Positions 1-7,634 are shown, counted from the stretch's first letter. The stretch: DNA of 24,566 nucleotides from an uncultured Muribaculaceae bacterium (GCA_947644475.1 CANRZQ010000010.1:1-24566); one strand, 5' to 3'. Notes: generated by a model from the sequence alone, not told the origin. Translations and numbers: made by a program.

Positions 1-1
1 T

Positions 2-247
2 GGCACGACGGTGACGTATGGCGAACTGGCGCGGCGCATGGGCATGCCGAGGGCCGTGCGGGCTGTGGCGGCAGCGTGCGGGGCCAACGCCTTGTCGATA
101 CTTGTGCCTTGCCACCGGGTGACGGGCTGCGGCGGACGGCTCACGGGCTATGCCGGGGGTCTGGCTGCCAAAAGCGCGCTTCTGGAGATTGAGGGCCGGG
201 GGCACAATGTGCAGAGCGGCTTTACCGGCGGAGAAAAATTTTTATGA
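2..247 (+). CDS. Methylated-DNA--protein-cysteine S-methyltransferase, C-terminal part (5' end outside window)
   Basis: The visible part reads from the window edge as G-T-T-V-T-Y-G-E-L-A and contains PCHRV, the active-site motif of the Ada/Ogt/MGMT family. The cysteine of this motif accepts the alkyl group from O6-alkylguanine or O4-alkylthymine in a suicide repair reaction. The preceding RAVxxAxxxN-like helix (RAVRAVAAACGANALSILV) and the following GxLxGYxGGxxxK segment match the DNA-binding, active-site domain. The gene is cut by the window edge, so it cannot be told whether it is a stand-alone Ogt or the end of an Ada-type fusion. A GTG at position 11 could be called as a start, but the family's conserved sequence continues upstream of it, so I treat the entry as partial. 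It ends 55 nt before apt, with a promoter between, so apt is probably separately transcribed. Confidence 0.93.
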   Translation, partial: GTTVTYGELARRMGMPRAVRAVAAACGANALSILVPCHRVTGCGGRLTGYAGGLAAKSALLEIEGRGHNVQSGFTGGEKFL

Positions 248-250
248 AAA

Positions 251-283
251 TTTGGCGAAGTAACGGGAATTTTTGTAAATTTG
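251..283 (+). promoter_or_regulatory. Bacteroidetes-type promoter for apt
   Basis: TTTG at 251-254, a 21-nt spacer and TAAATTTG at 276-283 fit the Bacteroides sigma-ABfr pattern (-33 TTTG, -7 TAnnTTTG). It lies about 20 nt upstream of the apt start codon, giving a short leader. The spacer is at the long end of the usual range. Confidence 0.6.
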
Positions 284-302
284 TCGGTAATTTTTTATAA
301 AA

Positions 303-821
303 ATGGAATATATCAAGTCAAAAATCCGGGATGTGTATGATTTCCCGGCCAAGGGTGTGATTTTCAAGGACCTGACCACTGTGTTCAAGGATCCCCGCGC
401 CCTGCATATCATAGGATGGGACCTTTCGCAACTTTACCGCGACAAGGGCGTGACCAAGGTTGTGGGCATAGAGTCGCGCGGATTTATCGGCGGTTCGATT
501 CTTGCTTTCGAACTTGGCGCAGGGTTTGTTCCGGCCCGCAAGCCGGGCAAGTTGCCTGCCGACACTGTGCGCGCAGAGTACAAAAAGGAGTACGGCGTGG
601 ATGTGATTGAGATTCACCGCGACGCTATAACGGAAGACGACATCGTGGTGATACACGACGATGTGCTTGCCACGGGTGGCACTATGGCCGCCGTGTACAA
701 ACTGGTGGAGAGCATGCATCCGAAGAAAATATATGTGAATTTCATAATCGAGCTTACATCGCTCAACGGCCGCGAGCATCTGCCCAAGGATGTGGAGGTG
801 ACGTCGCTGATTGCATATTGA
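303..821 (+). CDS. apt: Adenine phosphoribosyltransferase
   Basis: This cytosolic purine-salvage enzyme converts adenine plus PRPP to AMP and pyrophosphate. The 172-residue length is standard for bacterial Apt. The N-terminal DFPxxGVxFxDLT segment (residues 13-25) and GIESRGFxxG (about 55-64) are hallmarks of the family. The PRPP-binding loop is seen as DD-VLATGGT at residues 119-127. The ATG at 303 begins the conserved N-terminus (IxDxxDFPxKGV) and sits just behind a good promoter, with no Shine-Dalgarno sequence, as usual in this phylum. The stop codon lies five nt before the ATG chosen for the next gene, so the two are probably co-transcribed. Identification is secure. Confidence 0.97.
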   Translation: MEYIKSKIRDVYDFPAKGVIFKDLTTVFKDPRALHIIGWDLSQLYRDKGVTKVVGIESRGFIGGSILAFELGAGFVPARKPGKLPADTVRAEYKKEYGVDVIEIHRDAITEDDIVVIHDDVLATGGTMAAVYKLVESMHPKKIYVNFIIELTSLNGREHLPKDVEVTSLIAY

Positions 822-825
822 CACG

Positions 826-1845
826 ATGGCGTCGGTATTGATAGTCGGAGCCGGAGGGTTTATCGGCGGCTTCATTGCCTCGGAGGCACTTCGCCGGGGC
901 TATGACACGTGGGTGGCTGTCCGGGAGACTACCTCGCGGCGTTATCTGAGCGATGAACGCCTTCATTTCGTAGTGCTCGACTATAATGACGGCGAGGCTA
1001 TGGACAAGGCACTCAGGGAGGCGGCTCCCCCGCAGGGGCACTGGGATTTCATAATATGGAACCTGGGCGCGACGAAGTGTGCCAATTTCGCCGATTTCAA
1101 CAGGATAAACTATTTGTATCTCCGCACGTTTCTCGACGTGATAGAGGAGGCGCAGATGGTGCCCGACCGTTTCCTGCTGATGAGTTCGCTGAGCGCGCTC
1201 GGGCCCTGGGACGAGAAGGGTTACAGCCCGGCGACCTCGAAGACCATTCCGCAGCCCAACACACGCTACGGCCTGTCGAAAATCAAGGCTGAGACGCTGC
1301 TCGACACGCGTCCTTACCTGCCCTGGGTGATTTTCCGCCCCACAGGCGTGTACGGCCCTCACGAGCAGGACTACCTGATGATGATAAAGAGCATCGACCG
1401 CGCCATCGACCCGGGCATGGGCTACCGCAAGCAGCTGCTCACGTTTGTGTATGTGGAGGACCTTGTAAACGCCATGTTCGACGCCCTTGCGGCACCGGCC
1501 GGCGCAGTGATTCACAAGAAATATATCATTTCGGAGCCGCGGAGTTACACGCAGAGCGAGTTCCGCGCGATAGTGAAGCGCGCGCTTGGCAAGCGGTTTG
1601 TAATGCCTCTGAAACTGCCGATGTGGGCCGTGTATGCCGCGTCGTGGGTTGCGGAGAAGTGGGGCGTGGCCAAGATGCGCCCGTCGACGCTCAACCGCGA
1701 CAAGTACCGCATAATGAAGCAGCGCAACTGGAATTGCGATGTGTCGGACGCGGTGCGCGACTTCGGGTTCTCGCCTCGCTTTTCGCTTGAACGCGGCATT
1801 GGCGAGACGGTGAAGGAGTACTTGTCGGGAAAGGATAAAGGATAA
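826..1845 (+). CDS. NAD(P)-dependent epimerase/dehydratase family protein (extended SDR)
   Basis: A Rossmann-fold sugar-nucleotide or related epimerase/dehydratase/reductase of 339 residues. The cofactor motif GxxGxxG is at residues 8-14 of the ATG-826 product. The catalytic serine region is LLMSSLSALG (about 117-126) and the YxxxK pair is Y148/K152, the extended-SDR arrangement. RPTGVYGPHE near residue 171 is the typical substrate-domain motif. A TTG in frame at 811 overlaps the apt stop, but ATG 826 gives the canonical short lead (MASVLIVGAGGFIGG). The substrate cannot be read from the sequence. The stop codon falls inside a 7-bp tandem repeat (AAAGGAT), so repeat-number changes would alter the last few residues and the frame. 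Confidence 0.9.
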   Translation: MASVLIVGAGGFIGGFIASEALRRGYDTWVAVRETTSRRYLSDERLHFVVLDYNDGEAMDKALREAAPPQGHWDFIIWNLGATKCANFADFNRINYLYLRTFLDVIEEAQMVPDRFLLMSSLSALGPWDEKGYSPATSKTIPQPNTRYGLSKIKAETLLDTRPYLPWVIFRPTGVYGPHEQDYLMMIKSIDRAIDPGMGYRKQLLTFVYVEDLVNAMFDALAAPAGAVIHKKYIISEPRSYTQSEFRAIVKRALGKRFVMPLKLPMWAVYAASWVAEKWGVAKMRPSTLNRDKYRIMKQRNWNCDVSDAVRDFGFSPRFSLERGIGETVKEYLSGKDKG

Positions 1846-1896
1846 AGGATAAAGGATAAGTGATGAGTGATAAGGTCATTAAGGGCTTTAAGGGCT
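1830..1896. repeat. Short tandem repeats spanning the epimerase stop codon
   Basis: Four perfect copies of AAAGGAT run from 1830 to 1857, followed by decayed 7-mers (AAGTGAT, GAGTGAT, AAGGTCA) and then two perfect copies of the 9-mer TTAAGGGCT (1879-1896). The TAA stop of the upstream gene is inside the second-third copies. The 12-mer TAAGGTCATTAA (1871-1882) recurs at 5594-5605 in the terminator stem downstream of the small ORF. Confidence 0.9.
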
Positions 1897-1916
1897 TTAA
1901 TTAATTTTAATCAATT

Positions 1917-2192
1917 ATGGGCGAGAGGCTGCCGGAGAATCCGATACCGGCGTGGATGAAAATACTGATTGTGGCGATGGCTCTGCCTGTGGCGGGGTTT
2001 CCGCTGCTGCTTGCCGGCGCCCCGGCCGACAGTGTGGTGAGGCTGCTTGTGTGGTTTTACCCGGCCTATGTGGCGGCCTCGGCGGTGTGCGCGTGGATTT
2101 GCTACGGACAGCGGCCTGAGGTGACGTGGATTTTGCTTGTGCTTATGGCTCTAAGCCATTTTTCGATATATTACCTGGCGTTGGGACAGTAG
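1917..2192 (+). CDS. Small integral membrane protein of unknown function
   Basis: A 91-residue protein with three hydrophobic stretches at about residues 14-33, 40-62 and 69-88, separated by short polar turns (GAPADS; YGQRPEV). This is consistent with a three-pass inner-membrane protein. I do not recognise a family motif. The ATG at 1917 follows an AT-rich stretch after the tandem repeats. The gene is 65 nt upstream of the YfhO-family gene, same strand, so it may belong to the same transcript and could act with it in the membrane; that is inference from position only. Base composition and codon use resemble the neighbours, which supports it being a real gene. Confidence 0.7.
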   Translation: MGERLPENPIPAWMKILIVAMALPVAGFPLLLAGAPADSVVRLLVWFYPAYVAASAVCAWICYGQRPEVTWILLVLMALSHFSIYYLALGQ

Positions 2193-2193
2193 A

Positions 2194-2222
2194 GTAGCCG
2201 GACGCACGAGCCGTGCGCCCCT
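2194..2222. repeat. Solitary REP-like GC hairpin between two membrane-protein genes
   Basis: CGCACG-AGC-CGTGCG at 2203-2217 forms a 6-bp stem with a 3-nt loop; two more G-C pairs extend it to 2200-2220 with one mismatch. GTAG lies at 2194-2197, two nt before the foot of the stem. The 10-mer GTGCGCCCCT (2213-2222) recurs at 24198-24207, suggesting a dispersed family rather than a terminator; there is no T-run after it. Confidence 0.55.
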
Positions 2223-2257
2223 GCATTCCCGACGCTTTAACCATTTTAGAGAGACTT

Positions 2258-4864
2258 ATGACAGATTTCAGCAAGCGATTGAAGGACCCGCAGGTGTGGG
2301 GATTCTTCGTGTCGGTGGCAGTGATGGCGTTGCTGGCCATTGTATTTTTCTACCCCGACAATTTCGAGGGCAACACACTGATGCAAAGCGACATACAGCA
2401 AGGACTTGCCAACGGCCACGAGGGCCAGGAGTATGAATCGGCCACGGGAGAGAAAGCCTTGTGGACCAACTCGCTGTTTGGCGGGATGCCTACGTTCCAG
2501 ATTTCGCCGAGTTACCCGTCGAACTCGCTTTTCGTGTGGCTCAACAAGGTGTACGGGCTTGGGCTTCCGTCGCCGTCGAACCTGCTGTTCATGATGATGT
2601 TCGGCTTTTTTATCTTGCTCTATTGCATGAAGATGCGATGGTACTACGCCTTGACAGGGGCTGTGGCCTGGGGCTTTTCATCGTACTATATCATAATCAT
2701 AGGCGCAGGGCATATATGGAAATTTGTGACCCTTGCCTATATTCCGCCCACGATAGGCGGGCTGGTGCTGTGCTACCGCGGCCGCTACCTTGCCGGGGCG
2801 GCTATTACGGGGCTTTTCGCCATGCTGCAACTCAACGCCAACCACCCGCAGATGACCTATTACTTCGGGTTTGTGATGGCAGGGCTTGCCATAGCCTTCC
2901 TTGTGGAGGCCGTGCGCGGCAAGAAGGTGAAACAATGGGCCTTGGGCACGGCTGTGGCCATAGGCGCCGGGCTGCTTGGAGTGGGGGCCAACCTGCCGTC
3001 GCTCTACAACACATATGAGTATGCCAAGGAGACGAAGCGCGCGCAGTCGGAACTGACGCCGCTTGCCGCGGCCGAAGACATCGCGGCTCCTGCCGAACGC
3101 CCCACCGGTGGCCTGCCCAAGGGCGATATAGTGAATTGGAGTTACGGCGGCGCTGAGATGATGACGCTGCTTGTGCCTAACGCCAAGGGGGGCGCCACGA
3201 TGAAGCCTGAGAAAGGCGGCCATGTGCCCATGACGCTCGACCGCCTCGACGGCTCGCGCGATGCCGCCGGAGCCGACCTGCATCAGTTCTTGCAGTATTT
3301 CCCGCAGTATTTCAACGATTCGGAGGGCACGAACGGCCCGGTGTATGTTGGCGCGCTGATATGCGCCTTGTTCCTGGCCGGATGCTTTGTGGTGCGCGGC
3401 CCGATGAAATGGGCGCTTGTCGTGCTCACGGCCCTGTCGATGCTACTCGCGCTTGGGCGCAATTTCGAGTCGCTGACCGATTTCATGATATATAACTTCC
3501 CGATGTACAGCAAATTCCGCGCTGTGGAGTCGATACTCGTGATAGCGGAATTCACGATGCCGCTGCTCGCCGTATTAGCCCTTGCGCGGCTGCTCGAGCG
3601 CGACGACACCGACCGCCGCACACGGCTGTGTTTCTACGGCGCATTTGGCGCGGCCGCCGGCCTGAGCCTGCTTTTGTACCTGGCTCCGACGATGCTCGGC
3701 CCGATGCTTACGACCGGCGAGAACGCCACGCTGATGGAGTTTGGGCAACAGGACGCGCAAGCCGCCCACCGGCTTACAGAGGCCATAACGACGCTGCGCT
3801 CCAACATGGTGTCGGCCGACGCGCTACGCTCGTTCTTCATAATCGTGCTGGGCTTCGCCGCAATAGAACTTTACCGCCGCCGCAAACTCTCCAAGGGTGT
3901 AGCGGCAGGGGCCGTGGGTGTGATTGTGCTTGTCGACCTCTACACCGTAGACCACCGCTATGTGTCGCACGACTCATTTTTGCCGGCCGACCACCGCACG
4001 GCGTCGGAAAGCACGTTCGCGCCCGATGAGATTGACAGGGCGATACTTGCCGACACGGCGCAGTCATTCCGCGTGCTCGACCTTCCGGGCTTCTACCAGG
4101 CCGGACGCTCGTATCACCACAAGATGATAGGCGGCTATCACGCGGCCAAACTCAACCGCTATGAGGACCTGATACAACGCCGCATGAACCACATGCTTCA
4201 AGCCGGATATATGCCCGAACTTTATGTCGACTCGCTGCGCGCGCAGTTCCCGGCCGAGGATCAGGATATAATCGACCAACTGCTTGCCGACTACCGCGTT
4301 ATGGACATGCTCAACGCCAGATATATCATCACCGGCGACAAGAACCGCCCGTTGCTGCTCAACACCAACGCCCTGGGCAACGCCTGGCTCGTGGACAATG
4401 TGGCATTTGTCGAGGGCGCCGACGCCGAAATGGCCGCCCTCGGCACCCTCGACCCGAGGCATCAGGCCGTGGCCGACCGCAAATTCATGGAAGCGTTCGG
4501 CAACGACATAGTGGCACCTGCCGCGGGCGACACGATTTCGCTTACGGCTTACACGCCTAACCGCCTGACATATTCGGTGACGGCACAGAGGCCTGCGCTG
4601 GCCGTATTCTCCGAGGTATGGTTCCCCTGGGGCTGGAAAGCCACGATAGACGGCGAGGATGCTCCGCTGGGGCGCGTGAACTATATCCTGCGCGCCATGC
4701 GCGTGCCCGCAGGCCACCACACGGTGGAGATGGTGTTCGACCCCGCGTCGCTCCACGCCACGGGCGCCGTAGCCTATGCCTGCGTCACGCTCATCTACCT
4801 GCTTGTGATAGGAGCCGCGGGATTTCAGGTGATGCAGTCGATGCCGGCCAAAAAGAAGTCATGA
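2258..4864 (+). CDS. YfhO-family polytopic membrane protein (GT-C-like)
   Basis: An 868-residue membrane protein. It starts with a cytoplasmic stretch and a first transmembrane helix (WGFFVSVAVMALLAIVFFY), followed by a large loop with LWTNSLFGGMPTFQ and then about ten further hydrophobic helices. The C-terminal soluble domain contains FSEVWFPWGWKATIDGED... and VPAGHHTVEMVFDP, the conserved ending of YfhO-family proteins. Firmicute relatives take part in glycosylation of teichoic acids from lipid-linked sugars; the role in Bacteroidales is not established, and the fold resembles GT-C glycosyltransferases. In-frame extension to a CTG-type start at 2213 is possible, but ATG 2258 (MTDFSKRLKDPQVW) gives the usual N-terminus and avoids the REP-like hairpin. 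The next gene begins one nt after its stop. Confidence 0.88.
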   Translation: MTDFSKRLKDPQVWGFFVSVAVMALLAIVFFYPDNFEGNTLMQSDIQQGLANGHEGQEYESATGEKALWTNSLFGGMPTFQISPSYPSNSLFVWLNKVYGLGLPSPSNLLFMMMFGFFILLYCMKMRWYYALTGAVAWGFSSYYIIIIGAGHIWKFVTLAYIPPTIGGLVLCYRGRYLAGAAITGLFAMLQLNANHPQMTYYFGFVMAGLAIAFLVEAVRGKKVKQWALGTAVAIGAGLLGVGANLPSLYNTYEYAKETKRAQSELTPLAAAEDIAAPAERPTGGLPKGDIVNWSYGGAEMMTLLVPNAKGGATMKPEKGGHVPMTLDRLDGSRDAAGADLHQFLQYFPQYFNDSEGTNGPVYVGALICALFLAGCFVVRGPMKWALVVLTALSMLLALGRNFESLTDFMIYNFPMYSKFRAVESILVIAEFTMPLLAVLALARLLERDDTDRRTRLCFYGAFGAAAGLSLLLYLAPTMLGPMLTTGENATLMEFGQQDAQAAHRLTEAITTLRSNMVSADALRSFFIIVLGFAAIELYRRRKLSKGVAAGAVGVIVLVDLYTVDHRYVSHDSFLPADHRTASESTFAPDEIDRAILADTAQSFRVLDLPGFYQAGRSYHHKMIGGYHAAKLNRYEDLIQRRMNHMLQAGYMPELYVDSLRAQFPAEDQDIIDQLLADYRVMDMLNARYIITGDKNRPLLLNTNALGNAWLVDNVAFVEGADAEMAALGTLDPRHQAVADRKFMEAFGNDIVAPAAGDTISLTAYTPNRLTYSVTAQRPALAVFSEVWFPWGWKATIDGEDAPLGRVNYILRAMRVPAGHHTVEMVFDPASLHATGAVAYACVTLIYLLVIGAAGFQVMQSMPAKKKS

Positions 4865-4865
4865 C

Positions 4866-5282
4866 ATGGGACTGTTCTCGCGCCTGAGACATAGCCGCGG
4901 CTTCGGGATACACTCACCGCTGGCCTACCGCTTCCTGACCGAGGTGCTCCGCGACAGCGGAGTGTATTACGGCCAGGAAGGGCTCAGCCGCCGGGAGCGT
5001 CTGCTGACTCGGCTTCGGGCGTTTGTCGACCCCATGCAGCAGGCCCCGCTTGCCTTGGTGCGCGCGGTGGATGTGGTGATTCTGGGCCCGGAAAGCGGCC
5101 CTGTGCCGCATCCGGCGGAAAATACGGTATATTACTCCGACAGCCCCTGCGAGGCCACAGACGCGCTTGAATCGCGCCTCGACGCGCTCGGCTATGGCAT
5201 CACCTTCCGCTCGCAGTCGGGGGCAAGCGTCACAGTGCCTTTCCGGAGGCTTCCGAGGCAGGTAATAGACACCTGGTTTTAG
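4866..5282 (+). CDS. Short Bacteroidetes protein with RxxGxGxHSPxAYR motif; apparent remnant of a methyltransferase-like family
   Basis: The 138-residue product opens with RHSRGFGIHSPLAYRFLTEV, which resembles the N-terminal signature of a group of Bacteroidetes proteins in which it precedes a class I SAM-dependent methyltransferase domain. Here the protein is short: the glycine-rich SAM loop is absent, leaving a middle segment VDVVILGPESG and a C-terminal beta-rich end. It may therefore be a naturally shortened, non-catalytic version or a decayed copy; both are inference. Its start codon is one nt after the yfhO-family stop, so translation is probably coupled and the two gene products may be functionally linked. 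A GC hairpin follows 22 nt after the stop. Confidence 0.6.
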   Translation: MGLFSRLRHSRGFGIHSPLAYRFLTEVLRDSGVYYGQEGLSRRERLLTRLRAFVDPMQQAPLALVRAVDVVILGPESGPVPHPAENTVYYSDSPCEATDALESRLDALGYGITFRSQSGASVTVPFRRLPRQVIDTWF

Positions 5283-5304
5283 GGCCGGGGACGTATAATT
5301 CACA

Positions 5305-5324
5305 CCCCGCGTAGAAACGCGGGG
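5305..5324. terminator. GC-rich hairpin, possible end of the apt-YfhO transcript
   Basis: CCCCGCGT-AGAA-ACGCGGGG is a perfect 8-bp stem with a 4-nt loop, 22 nt downstream of a stop codon. No T-run follows (CACGGGGGCGGG), so it is not a classical intrinsic terminator. It may instead be an mRNA 3'-end stabiliser or a member of the palindromic family seen elsewhere in the window. Confidence 0.4.
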
Positions 5325-5392
5325 CACGGGGGCGGGAGGAATGAAAGGAAGAAATTTTTATATGTTTTATAACATAGTTTTAAAACATTTTG

Positions 5393-5400
5393 TAACTTTG
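5393..5400 (+). promoter_or_regulatory. -7 box of a small transcription unit
   Basis: TAACTTTG matches the Bacteroidetes -7 consensus TAnnTTTG exactly and lies 60 nt upstream of a 31-codon ORF. No clear -33 TTTG is seen at the expected distance. Confidence 0.5.
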
Positions 5401-5459
5401 CGGCGTTTTAATGATGTGACAACAAGTAAACCGAATGTTTAATTTAAACCCTAACGGTT

Positions 5460-5555
5460 ATGTTTCAACAAATTAAGAGAGCCGCAAAATGGTATTTCAA
5501 TCATGTGGCGGCATGTTATGAATGGTCGCGTATTCCCGACAGTGAAAAATTTTGA
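5460..5555 (+). CDS. Putative 31-residue small protein
   Basis: ATG at 5460 opens a 31-codon frame ending in TGA at 5553-5555. It reads MFQQIKRAAKWYFNHV, then AACYEWSRIPDSEKF. The first half is a basic amphipathic helix with aromatic residues (K-R-x2-K-W-Y-F), suggesting membrane-surface or protein binding; the second half is acidic and polar. The frame sits between a consensus -7 box (5393-5400) and a strong intrinsic terminator (5595-5640), so a transcript of roughly 230 nt would carry only this ORF. No homolog is recognised. It could alternatively be part of a non-coding sRNA. Support is circumstantial: transcription signals plus a plausible peptide. Confidence 0.45.
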   Translation: MFQQIKRAAKWYFNHVAACYEWSRIPDSEKF

Positions 5556-5594
5556 ACAGAAGTAAACAAAACATTTAAGGCCGGAAAGGTCTTT

Positions 5595-5640
5595 AAGGTC
5601 ATTAAAGTCGATAAAGTCTTTAATGACCTTTATTTTGTTT
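5595..5640 (+). terminator. Strong intrinsic terminator after the small ORF
   Basis: AAGGTCATTAAAG (5595-5607) and CTTTAATGACCTT (5618-5630) form a perfect 13-bp stem with a 10-nt loop, followed directly by TATTTTGTTTTGTT. It closes the transcription unit that begins near 5407. The preceding AAGGTCTTT echoes the same motif. Confidence 0.75.
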
Positions 5641-5683
5641 TGTTAAAAATAATTAAATACAGGGGGATAAGGGGGATTTTTTG

Positions 5684-5691
5684 TATTTTTG
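5684..5691 (+). promoter_or_regulatory. -7 box for recJ with a long leader
   Basis: TATTTTTG fits TAnnTTTG. If used, transcription would begin just after it and give a leader of about 205 nt before recJ. No good -33 TTTG is present. Confidence 0.45.
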
Positions 5692-5906
5692 CGTCAAAGA
5701 ATTGCCTTCGGCATCGCGCACCGGCTTGCAGCCGACATGCGCTATTCTTTTTTGCGAATATTCTTCGAATATTTGCGAATGTAATTGGGGGAGCAGGCCC
5801 ATAAGACACGATGGCATATTTGCGCGTGCGGGGCCGCCGGCAACACGATGCGGCACTCCCCTGCCCCGGCCTCGGCCGACAACCATGATAATAAAAAAAC
5901 AACATA
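5692..5906 (+). other. Structured recJ leader region without a convincing gene
   Basis: The stretch has several potential stems: TGCC-TTC-GGCA (5703-5713); a bipartite hairpin GCGCA...CGGCT-TGC-AGCCG...TGCGC (5716-5742); an 11-pair hairpin centred on AATATTC-TTC-GAATATT (5754-5776, including one G-T pair); and a GC-rich block (about 5788-5880) in which GGGGAG can pair with CTCCCC. A 78-codon open frame crosses it from a TTG, but the product is low-complexity and family-less. AGCCGACATGCG (5730-5741) also occurs at 15320-15331 in a REP-like arm. It could be a regulatory leader or an inserted palindromic element; no known riboswitch is recognised. Confidence 0.45.
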
Positions 5907-7634
5907 ATGACAAGTAGATGGAATTACTTGCCTCAATCAAACGACAACGACCTAAATGACAATGAATTATCCAAGAGATTTGCGAAGTGTCCGCCGGTAG
6001 CGGACTTGCTGTTGCAACGCAACATACACAATGTGGCGGAGGCGGAACGTTTTTTCCACCCTTCGCTGCGTGACTTGCACGATCCGTTTTTGATGGATAA
6101 TATGGACGTTGCTGTGGAGCGGCTCAACCGCGCCATGGGGGCGAAAGAAAAAATCATGGTTTACGGCGATTACGACGTAGACGGCACCACTGCCGTCTCG
6201 CTGGTATATCGCTACCTGCAGAATTTTTATTCTGAAATCGACTATTATATCCCCACTCGCTACGACGACGGCTATGGAATCACCAACAAGGTGATTGACG
6301 AGGCCGCCGACCGGGGCGTGAAACTGATAATAATACTCGACTGCGGCATAAAGGCCATAGAGGAAATACGCTATGCCAAGACACTGGGCATAGATTTCAT
6401 AATCTGCGACCACCACGTGCCCGACGACGAGCTGCCGCCGGCCGCGGCTATCCTGAACCCGAAACTCGAAGGCTCGCACTATCCGTGCTCCCACCTGTCG
6501 GGCTGCGGCGTGGGCTACAAACTGATGCAGGCTTTCTCGATAAGCAACGGCATAGGCACAGCCGAACTCGAAGGCATGCTCGACCTTGTGGCCGTGTCGA
6601 TAGCAGCCGACATTGTGCCGATGGTGGACGAGAACCGCGTGATGGCCTATCACGGGCTGAAACGGCTCAACACAAACCCCAACCTGGGCCTGCGCGCAAT
6701 AATACGCACATGCGGAATGAGCGGCAAGGAAATCACCATTTCCGACGTGATTTTCAAAATCGGGCCGCGCATCAACGCCTCAGGGCGCATGCAGAGCGGC
6801 TCGGAGGCTGTGCAGCTGCTCACCGCACGCGATTTCAAGGAGGCCTCGCGCCTGAGCCAGGCCATCGACCAGTATAACAAGGACCGCAAGCAACTCGACA
6901 AACAGATTACCGAGGAGGCCAACGCCATACTTGAAGCGCGCGGCGAGATGAACTCGCACAAAAAGTCAATCGTAATCTACAACAAGGACTGGCACAAGGG
7001 CATAATCGGCATTGTTGCCTCGCGCCTCACCGAACTGTATTACAAGCCGTCGGTGGTGCTTACCCTTGCCAACGGCCTTGCCACGGGCTCGAGCCGCTCG
7101 GTGCAGGGATTCGACATATACAGCGCGGTTGACGCCACGCGCGACCTGCTCGAGAACTTCGGAGGCCACACCTATGCCGTGGGGCTCTCGATGAAAGAGG
7201 AGAACATCGCCGAATTCACGCGCCGCTTCGAGGAATACGTGGCCGCCAACATCACCGACGAGCAGCAGACGCCGCAACTCGACATCGACGCCGTGATCAC
7301 CTTCTCGGATATAACCAGCGAGTTTGTGTCGACGCTCAACCTCTTCAATCCTTTCGGCCCCGGCAACCAGAAGCCGGTGTTCTGCACGCGCCGTGTAACC
7401 GATTTCGGCACCAGCCGCCTTGTCGGCCACCAGCTCGAGCACATAAAACTCGAAATCGTGGACGACACGTCGGGGAAGGTGCTCAACGGCATAGCCTTCA
7501 ACATGAGCGAGTATTTCGACCATATCCATTCGGGCAAGCCGTTCGACATCTGCTACACAATAGAGGAGAACCGCCACCGCAACGCCACATCGACAATCCA
7601 GTTGCTCGTAAAGCAGATACACACGCCGAAATAA
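5907..7634 (+). CDS. recJ: Single-stranded-DNA-specific exonuclease RecJ
   Basis: RecJ is the 5'-to-3' ssDNA exonuclease of RecF-pathway recombination, mismatch repair and base excision repair, and uses Mn/Mg ions. At 575 residues it has the normal length. Motif I is DYDVDG (88-93), then DCGI (about 145-148), the DHH triad at 168-170, and INASGRM-type motif IV further on. The DHHA1 domain holds GSSRSVQGFD and GGHTYAVGLSM, and a C-terminal OB-like domain follows. ATG 5907 gives the expected N-terminus (MTSRWNYLP...) and follows an A-rich stretch. The leader is long and structured (see separate entry). recQ follows on the same strand after 200 nt with no obvious terminator; a shared repair role is natural. 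Confidence 0.97.
   Translation: MTSRWNYLPQSNDNDLNDNELSKRFAKCPPVADLLLQRNIHNVAEAERFFHPSLRDLHDPFLMDNMDVAVERLNRAMGAKEKIMVYGDYDVDGTTAVSLVYRYLQNFYSEIDYYIPTRYDDGYGITNKVIDEAADRGVKLIIILDCGIKAIEEIRYAKTLGIDFIICDHHVPDDELPPAAAILNPKLEGSHYPCSHLSGCGVGYKLMQAFSISNGIGTAELEGMLDLVAVSIAADIVPMVDENRVMAYHGLKRLNTNPNLGLRAIIRTCGMSGKEITISDVIFKIGPRINASGRMQSGSEAVQLLTARDFKEASRLSQAIDQYNKDRKQLDKQITEEANAILEARGEMNSHKKSIVIYNKDWHKGIIGIVASRLTELYYKPSVVLTLANGLATGSSRSVQGFDIYSAVDATRDLLENFGGHTYAVGLSMKEENIAEFTRRFEEYVAANITDEQQTPQLDIDAVITFSDITSEFVSTLNLFNPFGPGNQKPVFCTRRVTDFGTSRLVGHQLEHIKLEIVDDTSGKVLNGIAFNMSEYFDHIHSGKPFDICYTIEENRHRNATSTIQLLVKQIHTPK

Noticed and set aside
5681..5917. A 78-codon frame in the recJ leader
   Set aside because: TTG start directly on the -7 box, low-complexity product, and it covers several hairpins; better explained as leader DNA.
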